A stretch of DNA of 35,741 bases from UBA10649 sp964391765 (GTDB lineage: Bacteria; Actinomycetota; Actinomycetes; S36-B12), in NCBI GenBank assembly GCA_964391765.1, contig CAYMNG010000012.1:1-35741 (forward strand), read 5' to 3'. The position numbers were made by a program, and so were the translations under genes. The notes under the pieces are model-generated. The model was not told the origin of the DNA and searched no databases. It was given only the letters and a program-made list of their open reading frames with translations. This document shows, in pieces, positions 23,355-32,165 of the stretch (within the stretch, counting starts at the first letter, position 1; the number at the start of each line of letters is the position of its first letter).

Positions 23355-24430
23355 CGACCGATCCGGCGGCGGTTCGGCTGGTCGTCGTCTGCGGTGTCGA
23401 CGCGTCGGCGGCGCCGTTCGCCCGCGCGACCGCTGCGGCCGCGGTGGCCGACGGGCTGCGCGCGGTGCTGCTCGTCGCGGACGACATCACCGCTGAGATC
23501 ACCGCCGAGCCCGTGGGCACCCCGTGGTCGGTGCTGTTCGACGACGCCTTCGACGCGTTGACCGGGACCCAGGCACCGGCCGGTGCGCGTGCCGGGTTGG
23601 CGGACGCTCGCTGTGCGGCGATCGTTTCGGCCGTCGACGAGGCGGTCACCGACCGGCGCAACGACCTGGTCGTCCTCGACGCCGGCGACCACCGCGGCGC
23701 GCTCGGCCTGCTCGCGCATGTCGCGGCCGTGCGCTCGGTCGTAGCGGCGGCGACCGGTCCGCGGGTCGCGACGACGGCCGACGGCGCCTTCGACCGGTTG
23801 GTGACCGCGGCAACCGTCGCGGCCCGCCAGGAGGCCCTGCTCGTCGACGTCGGCACCACATGGCGCATCCACCTGGCGCCGCAACGCGAGTCGGCCGATC
23901 GCGCGGTGGGTGTGCTCGCGGCCCTGGCCGTTCTCGGGGCGCGCGTCGATGGGGTTGCCCTGGCGGACTATCCGCGAAAGGGGTCCCCTGGACGGGTGCG
24001 GTCGCCGGCGGTGGCGGCCCGTGCCCGGGTCGCGGCGGTCGGCCGCGTCCGCGTCTGGCGTACGGACGCCGGCCGGCCGGCGGTCCCGAAGAAGGCCTCG
24101 GTGCGACGCGCCGGGCCGTCGCTGCCGGCGGTGCGTTGGCTCGCCCCGGTAGAGGTCGACGGACTGTGGCAGTGGCGGATCGTGTTGGGTGACCCGGCGC
24201 GCAGCACCGTCCAGGTGGGGGTCGATGCGGACCACCTCGTCCTCGCCGTGGCCGGGGTCCGACGCTGGGTGCCGCTTCCGTCCGTGCTGAGCCGGACAGT
24301 GGCGATCGACGTGCTTCGCGACGGCGAAGGGCTGACGGTGCGGTTCCGACCCGACGCCCGCCTGTGGCCCACGGCGCCGGTCCCGGCCCAGGTCCCGGCC
24401 CCGCACTCGGACGCGGTGGCGCTGCCGTGA
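23351..24430 (+). CDS. ArsA-like protein without a P-loop
   Basis: This 359-residue protein occupies the place of the ArsA-family ATPase next to SRPBCC genes (Rv2184c in M. tuberculosis). The first strand and helix look like an ArsA/MinD start (LVVVCG, then an Ala-rich helix, then AVLLVADD), but the Gly-Lys-Ser/Thr loop is missing: residues 14-22 read CGVDASAAP. The later Asp-x-Pro switch also looks altered (VVLDAGDHRG, 107-115). The C-terminal part (about 270-340) resembles the HSP20-like strand domain attached to such ATPases, with VPLPSVLSR and VRFRPDARLWP. ATP hydrolysis is unlikely. The GTG at 23351 overlaps the SRPBCC stop, and the stop overlaps the next gene. Family placement rests on context and C-terminal resemblance. 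Confidence 0.62.
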   Translation: MTTDPAAVRLVVVCGVDASAAPFARATAAAAVADGLRAVLLVADDITAEITAEPVGTPWSVLFDDAFDALTGTQAPAGARAGLADARCAAIVSAVDEAVTDRRNDLVVLDAGDHRGALGLLAHVAAVRSVVAAATGPRVATTADGAFDRLVTAATVAARQEALLVDVGTTWRIHLAPQRESADRAVGVLAALAVLGARVDGVALADYPRKGSPGRVRSPAVAARARVAAVGRVRVWRTDAGRPAVPKKASVRRAGPSLPAVRWLAPVEVDGLWQWRIVLGDPARSTVQVGVDADHLVLAVAGVRRWVPLPSVLSRTVAIDVLRDGEGLTVRFRPDARLWPTAPVPAQVPAPHSDAVALP

Positions 24431-24789
24431 GCGAGAACCCGTGGTGGTACTCCGGGGACGACGAGGCGGTGGGCGGTGCGGCCCCGGATGCCGTGCCGAC
24501 GGACGATCTTCCGACGGATGCCGGGCCGACGGGCGCGGCCCCGGACACCGGGCCGGCGGACGCGCCGCGGCCGACCTGGCTCGACCTGCTCTCGGGCGCC
24601 TCTCGGCTGGTCGGCTGGGCGACCGAGGTCGTGCTGACCCCGCACGCGGAGCACGAGGACCCGCGGGCGCACCCGCAGTGCGTGGTCTGCCGGGCCGCGG
24701 TCGCGTTCGGGCAGGTGCGCGGAGTCGGTCCGTCGGCGCCCCCCGAGGCGCCACCGTCGATCCGGTGGCTGGAGATCCGCGACGAGTAG
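24427..24789 (+). CDS. Small hypothetical protein with one CxxC pair
   Basis: This 120-residue protein begins with a disordered, Asp/Pro/Ala/Thr-rich segment (about 10-48). An amphipathic region follows (TWLDLLSGASRLVGWATEVVL, split at Gly), then HPQCVVCRA with C85 and C88, and a short acidic C-terminus. The GTG at 24427 overlaps the ArsA-like stop by 4 nt. In M. tuberculosis a short protein stands in this slot (Rv2183c), and in Streptomyces coelicolor SCO2127 lies here just upstream of glkA. Homology to either is not claimed from sequence; function unknown. Confidence 0.68.
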   Translation: MSENPWWYSGDDEAVGGAAPDAVPTDDLPTDAGPTGAAPDTGPADAPRPTWLDLLSGASRLVGWATEVVLTPHAEHEDPRAHPQCVVCRAAVAFGQVRGVGPSAPPEAPPSIRWLEIRDE

Positions 24790-24823
24790 GCCACGGGCGC
24801 GGACACACCCGCGCGCGCGAAGC

Positions 24824-24829
24824 TAGTGT
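24824..24829 (+). promoter_or_regulatory. Putative -10 element of glkA
   Basis: TAGTGT ends 8 nt before the ATG at 24838, suggesting that glkA has its own leaderless promoter in addition to readthrough from upstream. Confidence 0.45.
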
Positions 24830-24837
24830 GCGCTCGC

Positions 24838-25788
24838 ATGGGCGTATGCATCGGTGTCGACGTCGGCGGCACGAAGATCCTCGCGGGCGCGGTGACCGCG
24901 GACGGTCAGATCGTGCGCACGGCCCGGCGGCAGACGCCGCGCGCGGAGCCGGACGCGGTGCTGAGCCTGATCGCCGAGGTCGTCGCCGAGCTCGCGGACG
25001 CGTCCGCCGACCCGGTCGACGGCGTCGGCCTGGGCATGGCCGGGCTGATCGACGCCGAGCGTTCGACCGTGCTGTTCGCCCCCAACCTGCACTGGTCGAA
25101 CGTGCCGGTACGGGCACCGTTGGAGGCGGCCACCGGATTCCCGGTCGTCGTGGAGAACGACGGCAACGTCGCCGCCTGGGGGGAGTACCGGTTCGGCGCC
25201 GGTCGCGGGTCGGACGACCTCGTCCTGGTGACGGTCGGTACGGGGATCGGTGGCGGGATCGTGCTCGGCGGTTCCCTGCTTCGCGGATCGCACGGCATCG
25301 CCGGTGAGGTGGGTCACGTCAACGCCGTCCCGGACGGGATCCCGTGCGGCTGTGGCCGCAACGGCTGCCTGGAGCAGTACGCCAGCGGCAGCGCACTGGT
25401 CCGGCGCGCGCGCCGGCTCGCCGGCAAGCGGCGGGCCGAGGCCGGGGTGCTGCTCGCCCTGGGCGACGGCACACCGGAGGGTGTGCAGGGGGCGCACGTC
25501 ACCGAGGCGGCCGCGGCGGGTGACCCGATCGCGATCGAGGCCTTCGCCGCCACCGGTTCCTGGCTCGGACGCGGTCTGGCCGACCTGGCCGCCGTGCTGG
25601 ACCCGGACGTGTTCGTCGTCGGCGGTGGCGTGGCCGACGCCGGCGATCTGCTCTTGGCCAGTGTCCGGCGGACGCTGGCGGACAAGGTCATCGGCCAGCA
25701 GGCGCGACCGGCGCCGCCGGTCGTCGTGGCCGAACTGCGCAACGAGGCCGGACTGGTCGGCGCGGCGGACCTGGCCCGGCACCGCTGA
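24838..25788 (+). CDS. glkA: ROK-family glucokinase
   Basis: This 316-residue enzyme phosphorylates glucose with ATP. The N-terminal phosphate loop DVGGTKILAG, the ENDGNVAAWGEYRFGAGRG segment with the catalytic Asp, the GTGIGGGIVLGG loop, and the ROK zinc motif GCGRNGCLEQYASG are all present. Length equals that of the S. coelicolor GlkA type (SCO2126), and the gene order matches that region. The ATG at 24838 is used. A GTG at 24826 in frame is possible but lies within the presumed -10. The stop codon falls in a 15-bp tandem repeat. Confidence 0.92.
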   Translation: MGVCIGVDVGGTKILAGAVTADGQIVRTARRQTPRAEPDAVLSLIAEVVAELADASADPVDGVGLGMAGLIDAERSTVLFAPNLHWSNVPVRAPLEAATGFPVVVENDGNVAAWGEYRFGAGRGSDDLVLVTVGTGIGGGIVLGGSLLRGSHGIAGEVGHVNAVPDGIPCGCGRNGCLEQYASGSALVRRARRLAGKRRAEAGVLLALGDGTPEGVQGAHVTEAAAAGDPIAIEAFAATGSWLGRGLADLAAVLDPDVFVVGGGVADAGDLLLASVRRTLADKVIGQQARPAPPVVVAELRNEAGLVGAADLARHR

Positions 25789-25853
25789 GGCCGGTACCGC
25801 TGATCCCGGCACCGCTGAGGCCGGTACCGCTGAGCCCGGCACCGCGGCGTTCG
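25779..25853 (+). repeat. Five 15-bp tandem repeats across the glkA stop
   Basis: Five consecutive 15-bp units of form GYACCGCTGAKSCCG start inside the last codons of glkA and run into the intergenic region; the last unit has diverged. The in-frame TGA of glkA recurs in the next three units. Confidence 0.92.
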
Positions 25854-25889
25854 GGTCGTCGCGTGGCGCACGGGCGCGCAGGGAGGGCA

Positions 25890-25948
25890 CCGGTGTTGAG
25901 GTTCGGCCCGGTTCACGGCCCGCGGACCGGGCCGAACCTCAACACCGG
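25890..25948. terminator. Bidirectional terminator hairpin after glkA
   Basis: A perfect 23-bp inverted repeat (arms 25890-25912 and 25926-25948) with a 13-nt loop lies between the convergent ends of glkA (25788) and the membrane-protein gene (25969). It should act on both transcripts. Confidence 0.85.
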
Positions 25949-25968
25949 CGAGATTCAGCCGCGGGTCG

Positions 25969-26415
25969 CTAGATGACGGCGCCGTCCCCGTCGTCGTCCC
26001 GCTCGGCGCGGCGGGCGACGAGGGCGACGAAGCCGCCGATCGTCATCGCGATCGCTCCGACGATGATCCAGTCGTCCCAGTTCCGCAGCCCGGCGACGAC
26101 CGCGAGGATCGGGCCGATCGCGACCGCGGCCCACGACATCCGAGCCGCGGCGTCGGCGGGCACGGGGATCGGCGGCGGTTCGGGCGGGTCGTAGCCGGAG
26201 GCCTCGTCGTCGTCGACGAGCTCGACCGGGTCGGCGAGCGGATCGGGATGCTCGCCGTCGGCGACCAGTTGCCCGGCCGGATCGGATCGGGCGGCCGGGA
26301 ACGCCGGCCCGAGGTCCAACTGCCCGCGAAGGTCGGCGACGATCGCGTCCCAGGCTTGCCGTTCGTCGTCGGGCAGGTCGAAGTCCTCGCGGCCGGACCG
26401 ACCCGCCTCGGTCAT
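25969..26415 (-). CDS. Hypothetical membrane protein with acidic N-domain
   Basis: This 148-residue protein has a soluble acidic, Pro-rich N-terminal half (around residues 55-88, with PPEPPPIPVP) followed by two transmembrane helices (about 93-112 and 116-136) and a charged tail (RRAERDDDGDG). The ATG at 26415 overlaps the upstream esterase stop (ATGA), so both are translated from one message. I do not recognise the family; in related genomes a similar small membrane protein stands next to the esterase, which hints at a joint function. Confidence 0.72.
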   Translation of the reverse strand: MTEAGRSGREDFDLPDDERQAWDAIVADLRGQLDLGPAFPAARSDPAGQLVADGEHPDPLADPVELVDDDEASGYDPPEPPPIPVPADAAARMSWAAVAIGPILAVVAGLRNWDDWIIVGAIAMTIGGFVALVARRAERDDDGDGAVI

Positions 26416-27158
26416 GCGCGCAGCCGCTCGACGAAGGCGATGCTGTCCCGGACGATCACCGGGGCGTCGTAGTCCAGCGTCGCCACGTGGTAGGAGTCGG
26501 GCAGGACGACCTCGGTGACGTCGGTCGAGGAGACGTTGGCCAGGATGAACGCCGCGTTCGACGGCTCGACGACGTGGTCGGTCGCGCTGCGGAAGAGCAG
26601 CACGGGCTGGGTCACCTTCGCGATGTCGGCACGGGTGATCGACCACAGCTGCGACAGCGAGTGCGCGGCCTTGAGCGGCAGGCGGTCGTAGGCCACCTCG
26701 TCCTGGTCGGGCTTGGCGATGTCGTTGGAGACGCCCGGGAACGAGCCGACGAGGTGCTGGACGATCGGCAGCGCGAAGCGATCGATCCGCTCGGTGTGGA
26801 CCGCTGCGTTGACCAGCACGATCCCGGCGACGTCGGCGCCGTGCTGCTCGGCCAGCCGCAAGGTCAGCGTCCCGCCCATCGACAGGCCCATGACGAACAC
26901 ACGGGCGCAGCGCGAGCGCAGGTCGGCGAACACGTCGTCGACCTCGCCGTACCAGTCGCGCCAGGTGGTCAGGTTCATGTCCTGCCAGCGGGTTCCGTGT
27001 CCGGGCAGGCGCGGGACGCGGACCGTCCAGCCCTGCGCGGCGAGCTCGCGTCCCCACGGCGTCATCGACGCCGGCGAACCGGTGAAACCGTGGATCAGGA
27101 GGACCCCGGTCTCGTCGCCGTCGGCGGACCAGGCCTGCGCGCCGGGAACGACGGTCAT
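26412..27158 (-). CDS. Alpha/beta-hydrolase, carboxylesterase-like
   Basis: This 248-residue protein resembles the Est30-type carboxylesterases and monoacylglycerol lipases. The oxyanion region is LLIHGFTGSP (20-29), the nucleophile is S93 in GLSMGG, the acid is D194 (SATDHVVE), and the base is H224 (PDSYHVATLD), giving an intact triad. There is no signal peptide. Substrate is probably a short- or medium-chain ester or a monoacylglycerol, unproven. The ATG at 27158 has an AGAAGGG site upstream. It is divergent from the PlsC gene and coupled to the membrane protein gene downstream. Confidence 0.86.
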   Translation of the reverse strand: MTVVPGAQAWSADGDETGVLLIHGFTGSPASMTPWGRELAAQGWTVRVPRLPGHGTRWQDMNLTTWRDWYGEVDDVFADLRSRCARVFVMGLSMGGTLTLRLAEQHGADVAGIVLVNAAVHTERIDRFALPIVQHLVGSFPGVSNDIAKPDQDEVAYDRLPLKAAHSLSQLWSITRADIAKVTQPVLLFRSATDHVVEPSNAAFILANVSSTDVTEVVLPDSYHVATLDYDAPVIVRDSIAFVERLRA

Positions 27159-27207
27159 CGTGGGCGTCCCTTCTGCCGACTGGTCCGGTCGACGCCGGAC
27201 GTGCGAC

Positions 27208-27230
27208 TAGTGTGCCATCCGACGGGAAGG
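27208..27230 (+). promoter_or_regulatory. Putative plsC promoter and ribosome-binding site
   Basis: TAGTGT at 27208-27213 and GGGAAGG at 27224-27230, seven bases before the GTG at 27238, give a short leadered transcript. The reverse strand of the same spot may serve the esterase gene. Confidence 0.4.
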
Positions 27231-27237
27231 CGAACGG

Positions 27238-27960
27238 GTGCTGTACTGGTTCTTGCGGCAGGTGCTCATCGGGCCGTGGCTACGGGTGCTGTTCCGGCCG
27301 TGGGTCGAAGGTGCCGAGCACGTCCCGGACAAGGGCCCGGCGATCTTCGCCAGCAACCACCTGTCGTTCTCGGACTCCTTCTTCCTGCCGTTGGTCGTGC
27401 CGCGGCAGATCGTCTTCCTGGCCAAGAGCGACTACTTCACCGGGACGGGCCTGAAGGGTTGGCTGACGAAGGCGTTCTTCTCCGGGGTGGGTCAGGTCCC
27501 GGTCGACCGGTCCGGCGGACGGGCGTCGGAGGCGGCCATGAGCACCGCGTTGCGCATCCTCGACGAGGGCGGGCTGTTCGGCATCTACCCCGAGGGGACG
27601 CGGTCGCCGAACGGCACGATGTACCGCGGGCGTACGGGCGTCGCCCGGATCGCGATGGACTCGGGGGCACCGGTGCTGCCCGTCGCGATGATCGGCACGT
27701 ACGAGATCCAGCCGCCGCACACGCTGATCCCGCGGCTGAAGCGGGTCGGCGTACGGATCGGCCGGCCGCTGGTCTTCACCCGCTACGAGGGCCTGCAGAA
27801 CGACCGGTTCGTGCTGCGCTCGGTCACCGACGAGATCATGTACGAGCTCATGTCGCTGTCCGGTCAGGAGTACGTGGACATGTACGCCACCCGGGCCAAG
27901 GACCTCATCGCCCAGGGCTCGCCGGCCGACGCGCGCGCGACGATGCCCGCCGACGACTGA
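27238..27960 (+). CDS. plsC: 1-acyl-sn-glycerol-3-phosphate acyltransferase
   Basis: This 240-residue membrane-associated enzyme acylates lysophosphatidate to phosphatidate. The catalytic NHLSFSD motif (N40, H41, D46) and the substrate motif YPEGTRS (117-123) are present, with the third block VARIAMDSGAPVLPVAM downstream. Hydrophobic stretches near residues 4-18 and 45-60 fit interfacial binding. The GTG at 27238 has a good ribosome-binding site. Position and size match Rv2182c. The gene converges on glpK with 37 nt between stops. Confidence 0.9.
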   Translation: MLYWFLRQVLIGPWLRVLFRPWVEGAEHVPDKGPAIFASNHLSFSDSFFLPLVVPRQIVFLAKSDYFTGTGLKGWLTKAFFSGVGQVPVDRSGGRASEAAMSTALRILDEGGLFGIYPEGTRSPNGTMYRGRTGVARIAMDSGAPVLPVAMIGTYEIQPPHTLIPRLKRVGVRIGRPLVFTRYEGLQNDRFVLRSVTDEIMYELMSLSGQEYVDMYATRAKDLIAQGSPADARATMPADD

Positions 27961-27964
27961 GCCG

Positions 27965-27986
27965 GGCCGACGCGCGCTGGTCGGCC
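27965..27986. terminator. Weak hairpin between plsC and glpK
   Basis: A 7-bp perfect stem GGCCGAC/GTCGGCC with an 8-nt loop lies between the convergent stops. At this GC content such stems are common, so this is a candidate only. Confidence 0.3.
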
Positions 27987-27997
27987 GGACGCGCGGG

Positions 27998-29488
<1,491 letters not shown>

Positions 29489-29494
29489 GGCCCG

Positions 29495-29500
29495 ACCCTA
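29495..29500 (-). promoter_or_regulatory. Putative -10 element of glpK
   Basis: TAGGGT on the minus strand ends 6 nt before the GTG at 29488; the same hexamer precedes adoK and the 90-aa zinc-ribbon gene. Confidence 0.45.
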
Positions 29501-29546
29501 GTTCGCGGCGCCGACGGATCGCCGATGACAGCGCTTTCAGGGTCGG

Positions 29547-29552
29547 TAGGCT
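29547..29552 (+). promoter_or_regulatory. Putative -10 element of the PFK gene
   Basis: TAGGCT lies 5 nt before an in-frame GTG at 29558 and 56 nt before the family-typical ATG at 29609. Either a leadered transcript or a 17-residue longer protein is possible. Confidence 0.35.
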
Positions 29553-29608
29553 GGGCGGTGTCGCGCGCCGGGAGGGCCGGGGCGCCTGCTGCGAGGGGAT
29601 CGATCACG

Positions 29609-30634
29609 ATGCGAGTCGGCGTACTCACCGGTGGGGGCGACTGCCCGGGCCTGAACGCGGTCATCCGCGGCGTCGTGCGGCGCGGGGTGGCCGAGTACGG
29701 GTACGAGTTCGTCGGTTTCCGGGACGGCTGGCGTGGCCCGCTCGAGGCCCTGACGATGGAGTTGGGCATCGAGCAGGTCCGCGGGATCCTCCCGCGCGGC
29801 GGCACGATCCTGGGGTCCTCGCGGACGAACCTGGTCAAGATCGACGGCGGGATCGAGCGGACCGAGGAGAACCTGCGGCGGCTGGGCATCGACGCGCTGA
29901 TCGCGATCGGCGGCGAGGACACCCTGGGGGTGGCCACCACGCTGACCGAGCACGGGTTCCACGTCGTCGGCGTGCCCAAGACGATCGACAACGACCTGTC
30001 CGGGACGGACTACACCTTCGGCTTCGACACCGCGGTGAGTATCGCGACCGAGGCGATCGACCGCCTGCACACGACCGCGGAGTCGCACCACCGGATCTTG
30101 ATCTGTGAGGTCATGGGCCGGCACGCGGGCTGGATCGCGCTGCACTCGGGCATGGCCGGTGGCGCCAACGTCATCCTCATCCCCGAGGTCGAGTTCGACC
30201 TGGACGAGGTCGTCGGGTGGATCGAGTCGCGTTTCCGGGCCTCGTACGCGCCGATCATCGTCGTCGCCGAGGGTGCGCAGCCCAAGGGCGGGACGATGGT
30301 CACCAAGGACGCCTCGCTCGACTCGTTCGGGCACGTGAAGCTGTCGGGGATCGGGGAGTGGCTGGCCCAGCAGGTGGAGGCGCGCACCGGGCACGAGGCG
30401 CGTACGTCCGTGCTCGGGCACATCCAGCGGGGCGGCTCGCCGACCGCCTTCGACCGGGTGCTCGCGACGCGCTTCGGGCTCAACGCGATCACCGCGGTCA
30501 GGGACGAGGCGTGGGGCACGATGGTCGCGTTGCAGGGCACGGACATCGTCCGGGTGCCGCTGCAGCAGGCGACCGGCACGCTGAAGACCGTGCCGCTGGC
30601 GCGGTACGAGGAGGCGAAGAGCTTCTTCGGCTGA
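29609..30634 (+). CDS. 6-phosphofructokinase, probably PPi-dependent
   Basis: This 341-residue enzyme phosphorylates fructose 6-phosphate at C1. GGGDCPGLNAV (8-18), the TIDND loop with base D127 (125-129) and MGRHAGWIA are present. Two positions separate ATP- from PPi-using PFKs: residue 104 is Asp (GGEDT) rather than Gly, and residue 124 is Lys (PKTIDND) rather than Gly. Asp104 with Lys124 is the combination of PPi-dependent enzymes such as that of Amycolatopsis methanolica, whereas Streptomyces ATP-PFK keeps Gly104 with Lys124. PPi use would make the step reversible. The ATG at 29609 has a GAGGGG site at 29593-29598 and matches the usual N-terminus; a GTG at 29558 would add 17 residues. Confidence 0.9.
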   Translation: MRVGVLTGGGDCPGLNAVIRGVVRRGVAEYGYEFVGFRDGWRGPLEALTMELGIEQVRGILPRGGTILGSSRTNLVKIDGGIERTEENLRRLGIDALIAIGGEDTLGVATTLTEHGFHVVGVPKTIDNDLSGTDYTFGFDTAVSIATEAIDRLHTTAESHHRILICEVMGRHAGWIALHSGMAGGANVILIPEVEFDLDEVVGWIESRFRASYAPIIVVAEGAQPKGGTMVTKDASLDSFGHVKLSGIGEWLAQQVEARTGHEARTSVLGHIQRGGSPTAFDRVLATRFGLNAITAVRDEAWGTMVALQGTDIVRVPLQQATGTLKTVPLARYEEAKSFFG

Positions 30635-30655
30635 TCCCCCGGGCGTCGGCGCGCG

Positions 30656-30781
30656 TCAGCCCGCCGGGACGATGGTCACGCCGAGGCGGGTGGCGATCGC
30701 GTCGACGGTCAGCCGACCGGCACCCTTCCTCAGTGGTGAGATGACGGGCTCTTCGGCCGGGTCGAGGCCCCGCAACCCCAC
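30656..30781 (-). CDS. Possible 41-aa protein with HTH-like segment
   Basis: In the gap between the PFK gene and aroG, the minus strand has a GTG-started 41-codon frame ending in TGA. By reading, about nine in ten third positions are G or C, as in real genes here. The product starts MGLRGLDPAEEPVISPLRKG and continues with RLTVDAIATRLGVTI, which resembles the first part of a helix-turn-helix. No clear ribosome-binding site is seen. I have a vague memory of similar short proteins near aroG in actinobacteria but cannot confirm it. It could also be a chance frame. Confidence 0.42.
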   Translation of the reverse strand: MGLRGLDPAEEPVISPLRKGAGRLTVDAIATRLGVTIVPAG

Positions 30782-30822
30782 CGCTCGCGAAGAGGCTGGT
30801 CGGGGGTGCGGGCACCGGGCCG

Positions 30823-30828
30823 TACCCT
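30823..30828 (+). promoter_or_regulatory. Putative -10 element of aroG
   Basis: TACCCT ends 6 nt before the ATG at 30835; no ribosome-binding site intervenes, so a leaderless start is likely. Confidence 0.45.
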
Positions 30829-30834
30829 GTCCCC

Positions 30835-32163
30835 ATGTCCGACGCGATCACCTGGCCCGACCTGCCGGCCGCCCAGCAGCCGCCGTGGCCGGACGAGGCC
30901 GCACTCGCCGCGGCCGTCGCGGAACTGTCGACCCTGCCGCCCCTGGTGTTCGCCGGCGAATGTGACCTGCTGCGCGAGCGGCTGGCCGACGCCGCGCAGG
31001 GCCGGGCGTTCGTCCTCATGGGCGGGGACTGCGCCGAGACGTTCGCCGCCAACAACGCCGAGTCGATCCGTGCGCGCCTGAAGACCGTGCTGCAGATGGC
31101 CGTCGTGCTCACCTACGCGGCGTCGCTGCCGGTCGTCAAGGTCGGCCGCGTCGCCGGGCAGTACTTCAAGCCCCGGTCGAAGCTGACCGAGACCCGCGAC
31201 GGGGTCGAACTACCGTCGTACTTCGGCGACGCCGTCAACGCGCTGCCGTTCGAGGCGACCGGCCGGGTGCCGGACCCGCAGCGGCTCGTGCGCACCTACA
31301 ACGCGTCCAGCGCCGCGCTGAACCTGGTTCGCGCGTTCACCCAGGGTGGCTACGCCGACCTGCGGCAGGTGCACGCCTGGAACACCGACTTCGTCCGCGA
31401 GTCGCCGGCCGGTCAGCGGTACGAGGCGATGGCACGAGACATCGACCGCGCGCTGTCGTTCATGCGCGCGATCGGCGCCGATCCGGAGGAACTGCAGCGG
31501 GTCGAGTTCTTCGCCGCGCACGAGGCCCTGTCGATCGACTACGAACGTGCGCTGACCCGGATCGACTCCCGCACCGGACTGCCGTACGACGTCAGCGGGC
31601 ACTTCCTGTGGATCGGCGAGCGGACCCGTCAGGTGGACGGCGCGCACGTGGACTTCGCGGCGCGGATCCGAAACCCGGTCGGGGTCAAGGTCGGTGCCGG
31701 TGCGGCGCCGGACGAGGTCGCGCACCTGTGCGAGGTGCTGAATCCGGACCGTGTCCCCGGCCGGCTGACGCTGATCACGCGGATGGGTGCGGACCGTATC
31801 GGCGACGCCCTGCCGGGCATCGTGCAGAAGGTCGACGCCAGTGGCGTTCCGGTCGTGTGGGTGTGCGATCCGATGCACGGCAACACCCGCGAGGCGCCCT
31901 CGGGCCACAAGACGCGCAGGTTCGACGACATCGTCGCCGAGGTGCACGCGTTCTTCGCGGTCCATCGGGAGCTCGGCACGACCCCGGGCGGGCTGCACAT
32001 CGAGCTGACCGGCGACGACGTGACCGAATGCGTCGGCGGCACCGGGGGAGTGCTGGAGGACCGGCTCGGAGACCGGTACGAGACCGCCTGCGATCCGCGG
32101 CTGAACCGCGAGCAGAGCCTGGAGTTGGCGTTCCTGGTCGCCGACATGCTCATGCCGCGGTAG
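30835..32163 (+). CDS. aroG: 3-deoxy-7-phosphoheptulonate synthase, class II
   Basis: This 442-residue enzyme makes DAHP from phosphoenolpyruvate and erythrose 4-phosphate, the entry to aromatic amino acid synthesis. Class II features are MGGDCAETF with metal ligand C66, the GQYFKPRSK substrate motif, the His in CDPMHGNT, the Glu in HIELTGDD and the Asp in CDPRLN. It is about 20 residues shorter than Rv2178c. The start at 30835 (ATG) is preceded by TACCCT at 6 nt. ogt follows 2 nt after the stop, so the two are co-transcribed. Confidence 0.95.
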   Translation: MSDAITWPDLPAAQQPPWPDEAALAAAVAELSTLPPLVFAGECDLLRERLADAAQGRAFVLMGGDCAETFAANNAESIRARLKTVLQMAVVLTYAASLPVVKVGRVAGQYFKPRSKLTETRDGVELPSYFGDAVNALPFEATGRVPDPQRLVRTYNASSAALNLVRAFTQGGYADLRQVHAWNTDFVRESPAGQRYEAMARDIDRALSFMRAIGADPEELQRVEFFAAHEALSIDYERALTRIDSRTGLPYDVSGHFLWIGERTRQVDGAHVDFAARIRNPVGVKVGAGAAPDEVAHLCEVLNPDRVPGRLTLITRMGADRIGDALPGIVQKVDASGVPVVWVCDPMHGNTREAPSGHKTRRFDDIVAEVHAFFAVHRELGTTPGGLHIELTGDDVTECVGGTGGVLEDRLGDRYETACDPRLNREQSLELAFLVADMLMPR

Positions 32164-32165
32164 CC

